Positions 48,751-58,329 of a DNA stretch of 64,000 bases are shown here, piece after piece (the stretch's first letter is position 1; every line of letters begins with the position of its first letter). The position numbers were made by a program, and so were the translations under genes. The stretch spans positions 3,646,416 through 3,710,415 of the forward strand of contig JABAKD010000030.1 in assembly GCA_012845835.1 (NCBI GenBank). The letters are read 5' to 3'. The stretch is from Undaria pinnatifida (lineage: Eukaryota > Sar > Phaeophyceae > Laminariales > Alariaceae). The notes below the pieces were generated by a model. The model searched no databases, was not told the DNA's origin, and saw only the letters and a program-made list of their open reading frames with translations.

Positions 48751-51700
48751 TGCTGCTGCTCCTGCTGCGTCGTAGCAGACAGCAAAGAGGGTAAAAACAG
48801 TTGGACTGCTAATGTTGTACAGCGGGCAGGAAAGCGGAGCGAATACAAAAATGCGAGAGGGGAGCGGGCTATTGAGAAAATATGTCGGGTTTTCCATGCA
48901 CCTGCTCGGCTTGAGCAGCGAGGCGGAACGCAATCCCTTAAAAAAAGAGCCAGCTGAGTGACTTTGGATGCTCAGAGCACCGCCACGGCGCTCGGCCGGC
49001 ATCGAAACAAGCGTCGTAATGTACCCTCGGCCGCCGTGCTTGCCCCGCCAACGAAAGCGCGAAAAAAAACCTCGGCCGCCGGATAACGGCAAGCCAGAAA
49101 AAAAACGTGCGTCATTTACATAGAAATACTATTCAAGCATATTATAATGAGGACAAAAAAGCCGGCGCAGCGAGGCTTTTTAAAGCCTCTTAATAGCGGT
49201 CAGGTATGGAGGTGCGTGGCGCATGAACGGAGAAAATTAATACTTTCCGAATCATGCTATGAGTTTATTTATGATCTGGACTTTCTTCGCGAAGAACGAC
49301 GAATGACGAACGACAGCGGTGTATGCATCAACTTTGGTGCATTTTGTGACCGTCCTCGACAAAACCAAAATTGATGTCGAAACCGACGCGGTCTATCAAG
49401 GCCCCTAAACGGTGCCTCCAACATCTGCGACTCGCGTGACAAGCTGTGCCGAGTTCATCGAGCTTACTTGCGGAATGTGCCTACTATGTGCTGCCTATGC
49501 CTCCCGCTGGGGAGCCCTTGAATACGTGCGTCGTCAACAAGCAAATCCTGCCAATATTTTTTACGACGAGAACTCCGTTCACAAGCCTCTCCGCGCCGTC
49601 TGAAGCACGGGTATATCTGACAGATCAAGTAGAAGGTCTGCGTCAAGGGCAGAGCTCGAGAGGCCGTGTGTGTAAAGCTTTTGCGTGCTTCGTTAGCTCC
49701 TGATCCCACGGCGTAGTTCTCTCGCGTCGTATGTAGGGCAAACTGGGTTTCTACTGAGATGTTGCTTTAAATCAGTGGGCTGAGGGGGTTGGTACGTACG
49801 TGTGTCAACCACGGAGACACAAACCATGAAGGGGGTAGGAGCCCCTCCGGTACCAGATATTATCACAAGGGTTGATGCTCATCGGTGCAGCACCTCACGT
49901 TATATACCAGACACTCCAGCTGTAACACCGTATGTATGAGATAACAGGTGTAATTATGTGTGTGTGTTCTTCGCATTAAATTGACCCGTCCTCCCTTCTG
50001 CATGCAGCACAACCTACCTGGCACCGAGTGTGTGTTGTTCATACAAACCAGTTGGTGTGTGTGCTGAACTACTACCGCCTTAATTAAAGGTTTCTTTTTT
50101 CGACGCGCATTGATTAACGACAATGATCGCAAGGCTGAACTACTACTTTAGACTATTTTGTAAAATTATTTATTTGTACTGCGCTTACCCGCGTCGACTA
50201 ACGACAATAATCCCAAGGCTGAACTTCCCCCCCTTCCTCCTCCTCCGCCTCCTCCTCATATCACTCCTACTACTGTCTTCATTCAAGACTTGAGCGCTGA
50301 CGCGCATCGATTACGAAAAGTATCCCAAGGTTGAATTACTACGCACTACTGTATGTACAGGTCGTGCGTTTTGTTTAAAGAGGGATCTATCTGACAACTA
50401 TAATACAGTGACTGCCAACGTAGTAGCCTAAAGCTGTTAGACGCGTGACCACTCAGGCGTTTGTGACGGTCCTAATGTCACCAACTACTTTACTGGATGT
50501 TGATTGCTGTTTGTCGTGCTGCTGCTGCTGCTGCTGCTGTTGCTGAATTTACACGCACGTAAGAGTTGTGCGGCGGATGCTGCTGGTACGAACGAGTATA
50601 AGCATTAGGCAACGGCACCTTCATCAAGTAGATCGGGGAGTGTTGAAACGGAAAGCGGACTGACTGGGGTGGGCACCAATAACAAACGTCTATTAACAAT
50701 GCGAGTGTGTGTATATATGTTCGGGCGTTCTTCCCTGAACCGTGCCATGATTTTTTTTTATGCAGCACCCCTGTTGACAGTGATGAAGCACTTTCAGCCT
50801 CCGTTTGCCAATGGCATCCTCGATCATAATGGGCATGCGCGAAGCCGCAGGCGGGCGTCAAAAATACAAGGACGATGTTGTTGGAGGTGTGCCCTGAGCG
50901 CCTTCGGACCGAGGGGTCAGCCGACCCCTAATGCTCCGGGGGCGGCCTCGGCCGTGGTCGCGTCGGGCCCTCACGAGCGATGCTGCAATCGTTTTGTTGC
51001 GCAAATTATGGTTCCCAAAAGCACCTATAAAATGTGTATCAATCGGATCTCAAACACAAGTTTGGCACCTCACAGTCAAGGCGAACCTTTGAGCTTTTGA
51101 CTCATGATTACTCTGATGGTCCGAGTTCAAATCCTGGCCTGCCCTTCGTTTCATTTTTCCTTTGCGAGTACATACACTTCCCTCCCCCATTTTTTTGTTG
51201 CTACGAATCTGATGGCCAGAGTTCGAGCCCCGGTCGACATGCCCTGGATCTCCTTTTTTTTGCTCTTTGTTTCATTATCTTTCGTTTGTGTGGCATGTCC
51301 ACGCAAATAAGTAGCTATCTCGGGCGAGTGTCTACCTACTGCTGCAAATAGCACTCGGACCAGATTTTTTGTTTTCTGAATGCTGCTGTCTGCTGCTGCA
51401 CAACGTAGTATCATATTATACGCTGTACTTCTACGGCTTGCCGTTTGTCGTTGTACTGCCTATCTACGCTGCTGCGTGCTGTTGTTGTGTTTATACGTAC
51501 GAACGAGCAGTGCGGCTGCTGTTCAGCTGTAAATACTTATGTTGTTCCTGCTGCCGCCGCCACACGACGAGTAGTGCATAGTGCTGCTGCTGTACAACTG
51601 CAGCACGAACAACGGGAGTGTGCGAGTTTCTTGATGTTCGGCGTTCTTTCTCTGCACCCAACGATGATTAATTTTTGCACCCCTTGGCAGTACGTATTGT

Positions 51701-52126
51701 CGCATTGGCGGCCTCTGTTTGCCTATGACATTCTCGGTCGTTACGGTGCGAGGAGCCGCAGGCGGGCGTCCGCCCGCCACAGCCCCCCACGTATACCATA
51801 TAAACCGACATTTTTTGTGACTTTTTTTTTTTTTTTTTTTTTCATCCTCCGGCGGATGGGAAAAAATAAAGCTCAAGCTCACGACACTTCCACGTATTTT
51901 CATACGCATTTTGTGACGTTTTTTCCAGGACGTGACGATCGGGCTGTGGCTACACGGAGTGGACCGCGCGATCTTCCCCCTCAACGATCTCAGGGACGCG
52001 AGATTGTGGGAGTGTTCTTGCAAGAGGCAGAACTTCGTCCCAGCGGTGGACGCTAACGTGTTCTTCCATCACTGCAAGACCATCGACGACTTGAGAGCGT
52101 GTAAAGTGTCGCTTCCGATGTGCTGA
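28580..52126 (+). CDS. GT31 family beta-1,3-galactosyltransferase-like type II membrane protein, nine exons
   Basis: The spliced product is 422 residues. Exons: 28580-28907, 35729-35928, 38768-38839, 39740-39811, 40628-40701, 43767-43857, 45994-46146, 46851-46931, 51929-52126; all eight junctions keep frame. The N terminus is short and basic, followed by one membrane segment (residues 23-45, from GWVMCAGGIIGILMSLVYY), as in Golgi type II enzymes, then a Ser/Gly stem. The catalytic domain starts near residue 153 (YDYLLVVFSG), with the Lys/Arg-rich KRENMRE in place of the usual RRxxIRxTW, then LYVVGHP, the metal- and UDP-sugar-binding DDD in LLKADDDTFV (residues 255-257), VYGGIP, NNKWYDGKY, YPVYMQGAFYILS and the acidic pair in DNEDVTIGLWL (357-358). 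These are the ordered motifs of GT31 (Pfam Galactosyl_T). The acceptor and exact linkage cannot be told from sequence; glycoprotein or arabinogalactan-type glycans are plausible. Confidence 0.93.
30676..30768 (-). mobile_element. Degenerate S1 copy without tail
   Basis: Shares the aagctcaccacactt and cgtcgtgtgtcaatt segments of S1 in reverse. The tail and the CCGCCGG hairpin are missing; an old or truncated copy. Confidence 0.6.
32089..32113 (+). repeat. 25-base C homopolymer
   Basis: Immediately follows an S4 repeat copy, replacing its usual 3' end. Confidence 0.9.
35729..35928 (+). CDS. GT31 exon 2: stem end and start of catalytic domain
   Basis: The acceptor is ggaacacag after a pyrimidine-rich stretch; the donor is gag|gtgagg. 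Two leading bases complete an Asp codon with exon 1. The exon encodes a Ser/Gly-rich linker and then PYYDYLLVVFSGDDRDALAK, the first beta strand of the GT31 fold. Confidence 0.88.
36373..36725 (+). repeat. Two-copy tandem repeat, period 178 bp
   Basis: Both copies share AACATGGTYGACAACCAG, GGTAGACGAGGCACGTCGCA and GATACGTTACACGAAGAAAT. Copy 1 is open in one frame; copy 2 has a stop, so it is not treated as coding. Confidence 0.85.
37495..37835. repeat. GCGGATATCCGC palindromic minisatellite
   Basis: About six degenerate units of 50-60 bp, each with GCGGATATCCGCTCCG or a variant, separated by words such as GCAATCCGTGACTTT. The last unit is an inverted CCGCTCCGCGGAGCGG. Confidence 0.85.
38096..38210 (+). 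repeat. Purine tract in GT31 intron 2
   Basis: Nearly all A and G for over 100 bases, ending in a run of Gs. It mirrors the C/T tract at 38664-38767. Confidence 0.85.
38768..38839 (+). CDS. GT31 exon 3 (24 codons)
   Basis: The acceptor ccttccag follows a very long C/T tract (38664-38767). The coding sequence starts MYDTYGGEILITDERG and ends LYTFK. The only donor that keeps frame with exon 4 is aag|gcgagt, a GC-AG intron. Translation LYTFK joined to VLYVVGHP reproduces the strand that precedes the FVLG-like motif of GT31 enzymes. Confidence 0.82.
38840..39739 (+). other. GT31 intron 3, 900 nt, GC-AG
   Basis: The donor reads aag|gcgagt and the acceptor acatcgcag. It contains a repeat-family copy at 39461-39546. 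Confidence 0.7.
39740..39811 (+). CDS. GT31 exon 4 (24 codons)
   Basis: Acceptor acatcgcag, donor aag|gtaaag, phase 0 at both ends. It encodes VLYVVGHPGAAEKGDMMDDV, the strand and Asp-rich stretch (ygDil-like) upstream of the DDD motif. Confidence 0.88.
40185..40380 (+). repeat. GGTAC-type simple repeat
   Basis: Dominated by GGTACGGTACG and near variants. Confidence 0.85.
40430..40620 (+). repeat. Trinucleotide (GTT/GTC/GCT) tract with 30-bp minisatellite
   Basis: The block TGCTGCTGCTACTGCTGCTC recurs about every 30 bp from 40525 to 40617, up to 10 nt before the exon 5 acceptor. Confidence 0.85.
40628..40701 (+). CDS. GT31 exon 5
   Basis: Acceptor gacacag; donor ttcaa|gtgagc leaves two bases that make a Lys codon with exon 6. 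It encodes GYRNIVAKTKKMLEAVKHVR, matching the sYxNLtxKt helix that precedes the DDD motif. A 30-bp GCT-type minisatellite (about 40525-40617) sits where a pyrimidine tract would be expected. Confidence 0.88.
40702..43766 (+). other. GT31 intron 5, 3,065 nt
   Basis: GT-AG, phase 2. It includes a tRNA-headed SINE-like copy (41300-41600) and a diverged duplication (42188-42320 and 42520-42670). Confidence 0.8.
41300..41600 (+). mobile_element. S3 tRNA-headed SINE-like element
   Basis: The head has GGTGGTTTAGTGGTTA (A box) and GGGGTTCGAATCTC (B box) at tRNA-like spacing but no matching acceptor stem, so it is not an intact tRNA. The body continues into CAATAAAAATGAAGGCACG, GGGTGACC and GATCTGAGTTACG. 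Confidence 0.7.
43767..43857 (+). CDS. GT31 exon 6: catalytic DDD motif
   Basis: Acceptor ggttgcag, donor aag|gtgtgt. It encodes YLLKADDDTFVCLRRTASQM. The three Asp residues correspond to the metal/UDP-sugar-binding DxD of GT31. Confidence 0.93.
44690..45230 (+). repeat. Three-unit tandem array with CAG runs
   Basis: TCTGTTACACCTA or TCTGTGGCACCTA plus GCCCTTTG begins each unit (near 44707, 44878 and 45070); units 1 and 2 end in (CAG)n. Confidence 0.75.
45230..45470 (+). repeat. Inverted repeat arm A
   Basis: Reverse complement partner at 48475-48735. Shared words include AGAAGAGCGGTG, GCCGCCCAGCCT and CTTTTGTGCCAGT. Confidence 0.75.
45994..46146 (+). CDS. GT31 exon 7 (51 codons)
   Basis: Acceptor gtcggaag after a T-rich tract; donor cag|gtatga. 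Phase 0 at both ends. It encodes VYGGIPTACHLPNNPDEAVG and later NNKWYDGKY and CYPVYMQ, the acceptor-side loop of the family. The donor region is repeated twice more downstream (see findings). Confidence 0.92.
46147..46850 (+). other. GT31 intron 7, 704 nt
   Basis: GT-AG, phase 0. It has two extra copies of the exon 7 donor region (46195-46232 and 46355-46390) with an S4 repeat between them. Confidence 0.8.
46851..46931 (+). CDS. GT31 exon 8 (27 codons)
   Basis: Acceptor gggagcag, donor gag|gtattt. It encodes GAFYILSYPLVEFLNQGSSK and ends TFDNE; the last Glu and the first Asp of exon 9 form the acidic ED pair of GT31. A fairly weak polypyrimidine tract precedes it. Confidence 0.9.
48475..48735 (-). 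repeat. Inverted repeat arm B
   Basis: Partner of 45230-45470, 3 kb away in the same gene, in reverse orientation. A CTG run (48716-48770) follows its end. Confidence 0.75.
51822..51908 (-). mobile_element. S1 SINE-like copy next to GT31 exon 9
   Basis: 5'-truncated copy in reverse, starting with 21 Ts. TTTTGTGAC flanks it at 51813-51821 and 51909-51917. It ends 20 nt before exon 9, inside the region where the branch point and pyrimidine tract should be. Confidence 0.88.
51929..52126 (+). CDS. GT31 exon 9: C terminus
   Basis: Acceptor gttttttccag, stop TGA at 52124-52126. It encodes DVTIGLWLHGVDRAIFPLND and a cysteine-rich end (ECSC, HHC, RAC, PMC) that probably forms disulfides in the Golgi lumen. 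A retroelement copy with its target-site duplication ends 11 nt before the exon. Confidence 0.92.
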   Translation, partial: DVTIGLWLHGVDRAIFPLNDLRDARLWECSCKRQNFVPAVDANVFFHHCKTIDDLRACKVSLPMC

Positions 52127-52182
52127 TTATAGTGTGTTCGTGTGCTCATGTGCTGATAATTGTGTTGCTGTCTGTTGGGCGC

Positions 52183-52251
52183 GGGGGGGGGGGGGGGGGG
52201 GGGGGGGCGGGGTTAGGGGGGGGGGGGGGGGGGAGGGGGGGGCGGGGGGGG
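52183..52251 (+). repeat. Extreme poly-G tract downstream of the GT31 stop codon
   Basis: Runs of 25, 4, 18, 8 and 8 Gs, broken by single bases and TTA. It starts 57 nt after the stop, most likely within the 3' UTR. Confidence 0.9.
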
Positions 52252-52749
52252 CGACTGGACGCGATCGACCTTTCCCAGCGATTTTTCGTCGCGACCGCCA
52301 GGTTATGGTGGATGACACGTAAATAGTTGTTTGCTGACTTTGTGGGCTTTGCTCTTTGACAGGCTTGTTTTTTGGCTGGTTGTTTTGTTGTCTTTTTAAG
52401 AGTTTCGAATGGTTTTAATTTCTGTTTTGTGGCCCCTTCTGCAACGCAGCATGGGGGTGTAGTAGCATGTTTTGATGGGGTTGTGGGGAGGTCGGCGCGG
52501 ACGGCGAAATTTAATCCGTGGCTCAGTGATTATCTCGATTTTTAATAGTTGTAGTTTTTGGGGTGGGGGAACTGCTGAGGGGTGCGTTCTCATGACGCAC
52601 TAAACAGCTCTGTTGTGTAAAAGGAAGGAGGGCGAGCGAACGAGAGCTTTCTCCTATCAAGTTGGATGGGAGGAGCGTTTTTACTCCAGTGAGCGCGATT
52701 TGTTTGTACATTTCACTCGCGCATCGAAGCATTGTTTTCTACTTGATTT

Positions 52750-53400
52750 TGTGGCGAAAATCTGACCTGGCCTGGTTGTTGGCGGGGAGGGTTTGACCTG
52801 TACTCTAACGACACTCTTTGCAGCAAACAAAACTCGCCAGAGTATTGGCGGGAGAGGATGAGCGGTACTTTTTTGTGTCAATAAGCCTGGCCTGGGGGTC
52901 GGCGGGAGGGTACGGTACTCGAGCGGTACTTTTGTTTCAAAAAGCGACGCCTCGCCTGGGTGATTGCGGGAGGGTATGGTACTCCCGCGGTACTCCAATG
53001 GTGCTTTCGTTCCAATAATCCACTTCCTGCCTGGGTGTGGGCGGGCGAGGGTGAACGGTACTCTTTATGCGTCGAACAGCCTCGCCTGGATGTTGACGGG
53101 AGGGTATGGTACTCCCATGGTACTCCCACGGTACTTTTGTATCAAGCAGCCACGCCCCGCCCTGATGTGGGTGGTGGAGGGTGAACGCTACGTTTTTGGT
53201 GTCGAAAAGAATCGCCTCGCCCGAATGTTTGCGGAAGGGCATGGTACTGCCACGGTATTACTCTAATGGTTCTATCGTTCTAGGTAGCCGCGCCCCGCCT
53301 GGGTGTTGGCGGGGGAGTGAGAACAGTACCTTGTATTTTGGCAACGAATAATCGCCTGGGTGTGGCCGGAGGGGAGGGTGAACGGTGCATTGCTTTTCAG
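52750..53400 (+). repeat. CGCCTGGGTGTNGGCGGGAG minisatellite
   Basis: About eight to nine variable units of 60-80 bp, each with CGCCTGG, GGCGGGAGGG and GGTACTC-type words. Confidence 0.85.
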
Positions 53401-53647
53401 TGCATGCAGTGCTCTTTCCTAATTTCAGGTGCCTGCAGTACACGTTAATCACTAACAAGACGTGATTCGCCCCGTTGCGAGTCGATGCAGCGCAGTGCTT
53501 TTTACATGTGCATCCAATACGCACATCGCTCTACATAACAACAACAGATAGATGGTGACGAACAAGTGATTCGCCCAAGCAAGCGCTGAATGGAATTCGT
53601 GTTCTTTTGTTTCCTGCTTTTTTTTTTTTCCGATATTGTGATGAGTC

Positions 53648-53711
53648 AGTGGTGAGCTAAAGCTTTATTTTTCCCCATCCGCCGGAGGATTATAAAAAGA
53701 AAAAAAAAAAA
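53648..53711 (+). mobile_element. S1 SINE-like 5'-truncated copy
   Basis: Only the last 64 bp including an A-rich tail. TGTGATGAGTC is duplicated at 53637-53647 and 53712-53722, a clear 11-bp target-site duplication. Confidence 0.88.
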
Positions 53712-55905
53712 TGTGATGAGTCGAGCTGAGTCGAGCGATGAAAGGACGCCTGCTGCGATGATTAAGAGGTATTAACAACTCATTTCCAACTCCTAATTGT
53801 TTCACACTTTAATTCCAAGTGTTTTATACCCATGTCGGGAGTGCGGTGCTAAAACGGTTAATAATACGGAGTAGAATTTTTGGGCAACTTATTTTCTGAA
53901 TTTTGGGACTCCTTGACCCAATTTCGCTGGAGCGCCATTCGTTATTTTTCGCTTGCTTTTTTTTGTTTCGTTTTGTACCTGTCTATATTGGGCACGCGAT
54001 TATTCGCGCTACTTTCTTTTTTTTTCAAAATTTGTTTTTGCCTTAAGAGTCGTTCTGCGGTAGCCCCCACCAACTTTTCTTCAACAAAATCGCCGGTCTT
54101 GAACCCAGCTCCCGGCCGTACCTCCTGAAATACGGTGCCCCTTGCGACCCCGACGTCACTGTTCGATAGTCTCTCGATAACGAAAAAATATATAAGAGAC
54201 TTTGTTTTTAATAGCGCTCTTCCTCTTGTCGAGAAGCCATGAAACGTTCGTTAAAGAAAAACGCTGGTTTTCGGCGGGGCTATCGCAGAATCAGTCCTCA
54301 ACTACTTGAATACTGGTAAAAGGTAAAGAGCTCATCCATTGAGGAGCCCCAGAAAAGAAATCGGTTCATATAACTACCATGGCATGTGTCAAAGCGAGGA
54401 CAACATACCAGGGTTGTTCTCGGGTCGGTCATGATGTGACCCACGGATCGGGTCAGGAGGTTGTCAAAAACTCGCGGGACGGGTCGGATCGGGTCAGGAG
54501 GTGTGCGTGTTCAAAATTTCACCCAGTCGAATCGAGACGGGTCCGGAGGCTATCGAATTATAGCTTGACCCGTGAAAATCGCGCAATATTACGGCAGCAT
54601 GTCATCGCATTTTATTAATCAGGGCAAACAAAGTCATGAAAAAAAAAGAGGCCAAAGCATTCAATGTCCTTGCCACACTGCTGGATGTAGTAGCGCTGGG
54701 TGAGCGGTGAGAAGCGTGGGATCGATTGCCGACTGCCTAGACTATAATAACAACAACGGGAGGAGGAAGCACTCGCTGTGCCCGTGCAAGACATTTCCTC
54801 ATCGCACCTTGCAAGCAGCGTTACAGGCCTCTCTTGCGTCGTAAGACATGATGTTCGAAACAGCTGGTAACTAACCGTTTTAGCACCGCAGTCCCGACAT
54901 CGGGACAAAACGTACTTGGAGTTAGACCACGACAATCTTAGGGGGTTGACCATTTCTCACCACCGCAAAAAACACTTTTATGCACTAATAATTTGAAGCC
55001 AGTGGTACATGACGCATGCATGCATGCCGCGATCGAGGTTATTCTAGCATTTGTTTGGCTGAAGAAAAAAAAAACGTTTCCTGAATGGTTGGGCTCCTTG
55101 ACCTATTTTAATCGTCAGAATTTCGTTCTTGTTGTTATCACAATATTTTCGTCGTATAATGCAGGTGAGGTATCGTACATTCCCCTTCTCAATTGGTTAG
55201 GAGCCACGGAAAAGAAAAGGCTCACCTCCGCCGGGAAACTTGGTAGCGCTGCAGCAGCAGTAGATCATGCAGTAGCTAGCGCTGAGCAGAGGTTGGGGTA
55301 GAGCAAAAAGAACAGAGTGAATTAATCTCTCCCAGCACAGGCGTCGAAGCTGCCTGTGCTGACGGTTTCGTATCCTCGTAAACCGCCTTTCCATAGAGTA
55401 GTACAAAACTCAAATATCCTATTGAGTCGTTTTTTTTGCACTACAAATCCTGACAACCTACCTCTACAGTAGAATGCGTCACGTTTTTTTTCCTTTTTTT
55501 TTCATCGTCCCCAAAAATACAGGGGGGGGCGCGGTCTTTCTAACGAAGAGGTTACAGATCGCCGTTCTTCTTAAGAAAAGGGCGTGAAATGAGGTGTTTT
55601 TTACAGCGAGCCGTACAAAAAGGCTGTGTCTAGGGCAGTGTGCAACAACAGCAACAACAGCCCCTGTCAGTGTCTTCGTTGGCTGACGAGCACACTCACT
55701 CGCTACACACCGTTAATATGCCGTTACGAAAAACGAAGTGAGAAAAAGGAAATCCCCATGTTAAAAAAGAAATGGCGATGACTCCTTGAATCCAGCGATG
55801 GTACCGGAATCCAGAATGCGCGTCGAGACGGCTCCTGCTGTAACCCTCCCCCACAGATAGCCGAACGAGGCCAAGAGGATGAGCTCCCACACAGCCGTAA
55901 ATTTT

Positions 55906-56166
55906 TGTCCCCCTCAAAACGGGTTTTACATTTTCCGTGTGCGCAGAGTGACTAAAGAGTGATGAACGTATTTATTTGTATCACCCTGTTGACCCTGGTA
56001 TATGATAGGTACAAGATAGCAGTACGGGGAGTCGCCGAGCTACAATGTCCTTCTTGAGGACATGCTCACCCCACCACGTACCACGCGCGATCGGAGTATC
56101 ACACACAGCTCGCAAAGATGTGTTTCGACGAAATCCTCCATCTCACAGCCATAGCGTATTTTTAAG
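55906..56166 (-). repeat. S2 dispersed repeat, reverse copy
   Basis: Reverse complement of the same unit, more diverged. It shares CACCCTGTTGACCCTGG and GTCGAAACACATC-like segments. Partial copies also at 3712-3785 (-) and 58496-58565 (+). Confidence 0.7.
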
Positions 56167-57929
56167 TTTTGATATTAATGATGAAAAAATAATATTATAC
56201 TACACACGGAGTGCCCTGGAACACCATGCATATCGCTTCGACTAGCAGCGTCCCCGCATGCTCACCCTGCTCTCAAACAGTATAAATGACTCTGCACCCG
56301 ACACAAACGACGCCAAGTATTTGACACGACTATTTGCAATGTTCAGTGCTGAGTTCTGCTCAGCATGATACAACCCGACTACTGTACTGGTACAGCGTGC
56401 CGCATGCGTGTGCACAATGCATCTCTTAGAATGTACAACCTACAAAAAATAATCGTCCCCCCATCACATGTGCCTCGCCCTACCCACACGGCTGTCCCCG
56501 TACCCCCTCATCCCCCCCTCGCTTTACTGTCTCTGGAAGTGGTCACACCAGAAAACAAACCAGTTCGTCCGAAGCTGCCATCAACATCCAAGAAACTACG
56601 CACAAGGTGCGGAAGTCCGCGCCTCACAATATTTCTTAGTAAGATGCAGCTCACCGTTCACGCGACTCGCCGAACACCTTGCGGCGCTTCGCGCTTGGTG
56701 CATGCCATGTCTGCCTGGTCGGTGAAAACCAGGCGCGCTCCGTCCTGATATTGCAGGGATGCGACGGTCTATGGACATACGACTACTGCTGCGCATAAAA
56801 TGAGGACACACACCCCTTCTCCGCCCCTCCCCTCTCCCTCCGCGAGTCTCCGCCTACCAGGAAACCGCGGCAACCCTACGTACATCACTGCTATTGTACT
56901 GGTATGTAACAGCAGCAGGGGTATCGACGATTTCCCCAGTCACCATCCCCACACGAACCCCCCACCCCGCTTGCACTACGCCTATTCTTCATACATAAAG
57001 GGCTGCTGATATATCCTTTTGCGTTTCCACCGCCGGCATGTAGGATTAGCACTATACCACACCATCGTGCCCAATCAACACTAGCGGGAGGGGGCGGCAG
57101 GCGAGTGGGCGGGCAACGGTTCCACCGCCTAGAGCTATGGCCCGCATTTGGTTCTCGCATTTACAGCGCGCGGCTGAGTGGAGATGGTGCTGCCGCAGAC
57201 GGTTTCGTGCAAACATGGAGTCGTCTTTCGACCCAGTACCCTCGCTTTACAGCTTGCAAGTTGGTGCTCGTTCTTGCATATGCTACACCCAAGTTTTACA
57301 GCCCGGTGCTTTTTTCTTGCCTTCGCCATACAGTGGTGTTCCCAATACAGTGCCTGTCTTGCATACACTATACCCAAGTGTCTTGCATACACTATACCCA
57401 AGTTTTACAGTAGAGTTCCGCTACAGCAGTGCCGGTATGTGCCAGCCAACAACACCCGCAGTATATATACCGGAAAATGACACCAACGGGTACAGGCAGT
57501 ATCGACACCGGTGCTACCGGCAACATATCGGCAGTAGGCACAATGAAACCGGTACTATAGGAGGCACCCACCACCCACCCCCGTTATACAGCCCAACGCT
57601 ATCTCTAGCTTGAGCCTTGTAAGCGCGGGCAAGTCTCAGCGTGCACAATCACCGCATCTAACACCGTCCGCCGCAGCCAATACCGTAGGCACTTCAATTC
57701 AAGCATGGCAACCACGAACATGTCATTATCCACGAGACTCCTCCCATGGTGCACTCCCCGCGTCATGCATCCTCAGGCAAAAGGCAATTCAAGCTTTTAC
57801 ACCACTATTAAAACCACAGCACGAAACCCCGCAGCGTCCCCACCCAAAACTGTGCTCGCACGCGCCCCATTAATTTGCATTGCACCACGCGCATTGCGAC
57901 CGCCGCAACGCCGAGAAAAAAACATTGCG

Positions 57930-58136
57930 CGGCGCGGCGCGGTAGTGCAGTGTGGTGTCGTGCGGTGGGGAGCGGTGCGGCGGGTGGGCGTGTAAAGCAT
58001 ACGCAGCTTCATCCCAAAAAATGGACTGCATGGCATCACGACCGGTGCATAAGGAGCAAATTCCATCGTGCGGTGCGGTGCGGTGCGGTGCGGTCCGGTA
58101 TGATACGGTGCAGCGCGGTGCGGTTCGGTTCGGTGG
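57930..58136 (+). repeat. GCGGT-type simple repeat
   Basis: Two tracts (57930-57993 and 58066-58136) of GCGGTGCGGT and variants, about 110 bp past the RING gene stop codon on the minus strand. Confidence 0.85.
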
Positions 58137-58247
58137 CACGGTGTGTCCGTCGCATGCCATGCGCCACTAGAGCTAATCCACGAGAACAACAAATTGCAAA
58201 AAAAAAAAACTGAAAATAGTCAAGAAGCTCAAGATCAAAAGCACAAC

Positions 58248-58329
58248 TCAGCAAGATCCGTCCACGCTCACGGCTGTCTTGTCGATAGGACACGTAGCCT
58301 GCTCCTTCAGCCATTTTGAGATGCACTTG
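58248..58329 (-). CDS. RING ligase exon 3: second half of the RING and stop
   Basis: Minus-strand acceptor aaaaacag; one leading base completes a Thr codon. It encodes KCISKWLKEQATCPIDK and nine more residues before TGA. The Cys-Ile-x-x-Trp-Leu and Cys-Pro pattern completes the RING-H2, with Asp in the last ligand position. Confidence 0.92.

Larger units (their letters stand above)
46932..51928 (+). other. GT31 intron 8, 4,997 nt
   Basis: GT-AG, phase 0. It carries the second arm of the inverted repeat (48475-48735), CTG runs (48716-48770 and 50517-50541), a diverged duplication (50690-50870 and 51605-51780), tRNA-like fragments (51070-51250) and the S1 retroelement copy against its acceptor. 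Confidence 0.8.
52127..58247. other. Intergenic region between the convergent GT31 and RING genes
   Basis: It begins with a poly-G region just past the GT31 stop, then a minisatellite (52750-53400), an S1 copy (53648-53711), other repeat copies, and GCGGT-type simple sequence near the 3' end of the RING gene. No open frame here has a recognisable domain. Confidence 0.6.

Noticed and set aside
51070-51250. One or two tRNA genes (GAGTTCAAATCC and GAGTTCGAGCCC boxes)
   Set aside because: B-box-like words without a full cloverleaf; probably SINE remnants.
54993-55301. 102-codon frame with an Ala-rich end
   Set aside because: It begins in a diverged dispersed repeat, and no exon boundaries or family features support it.
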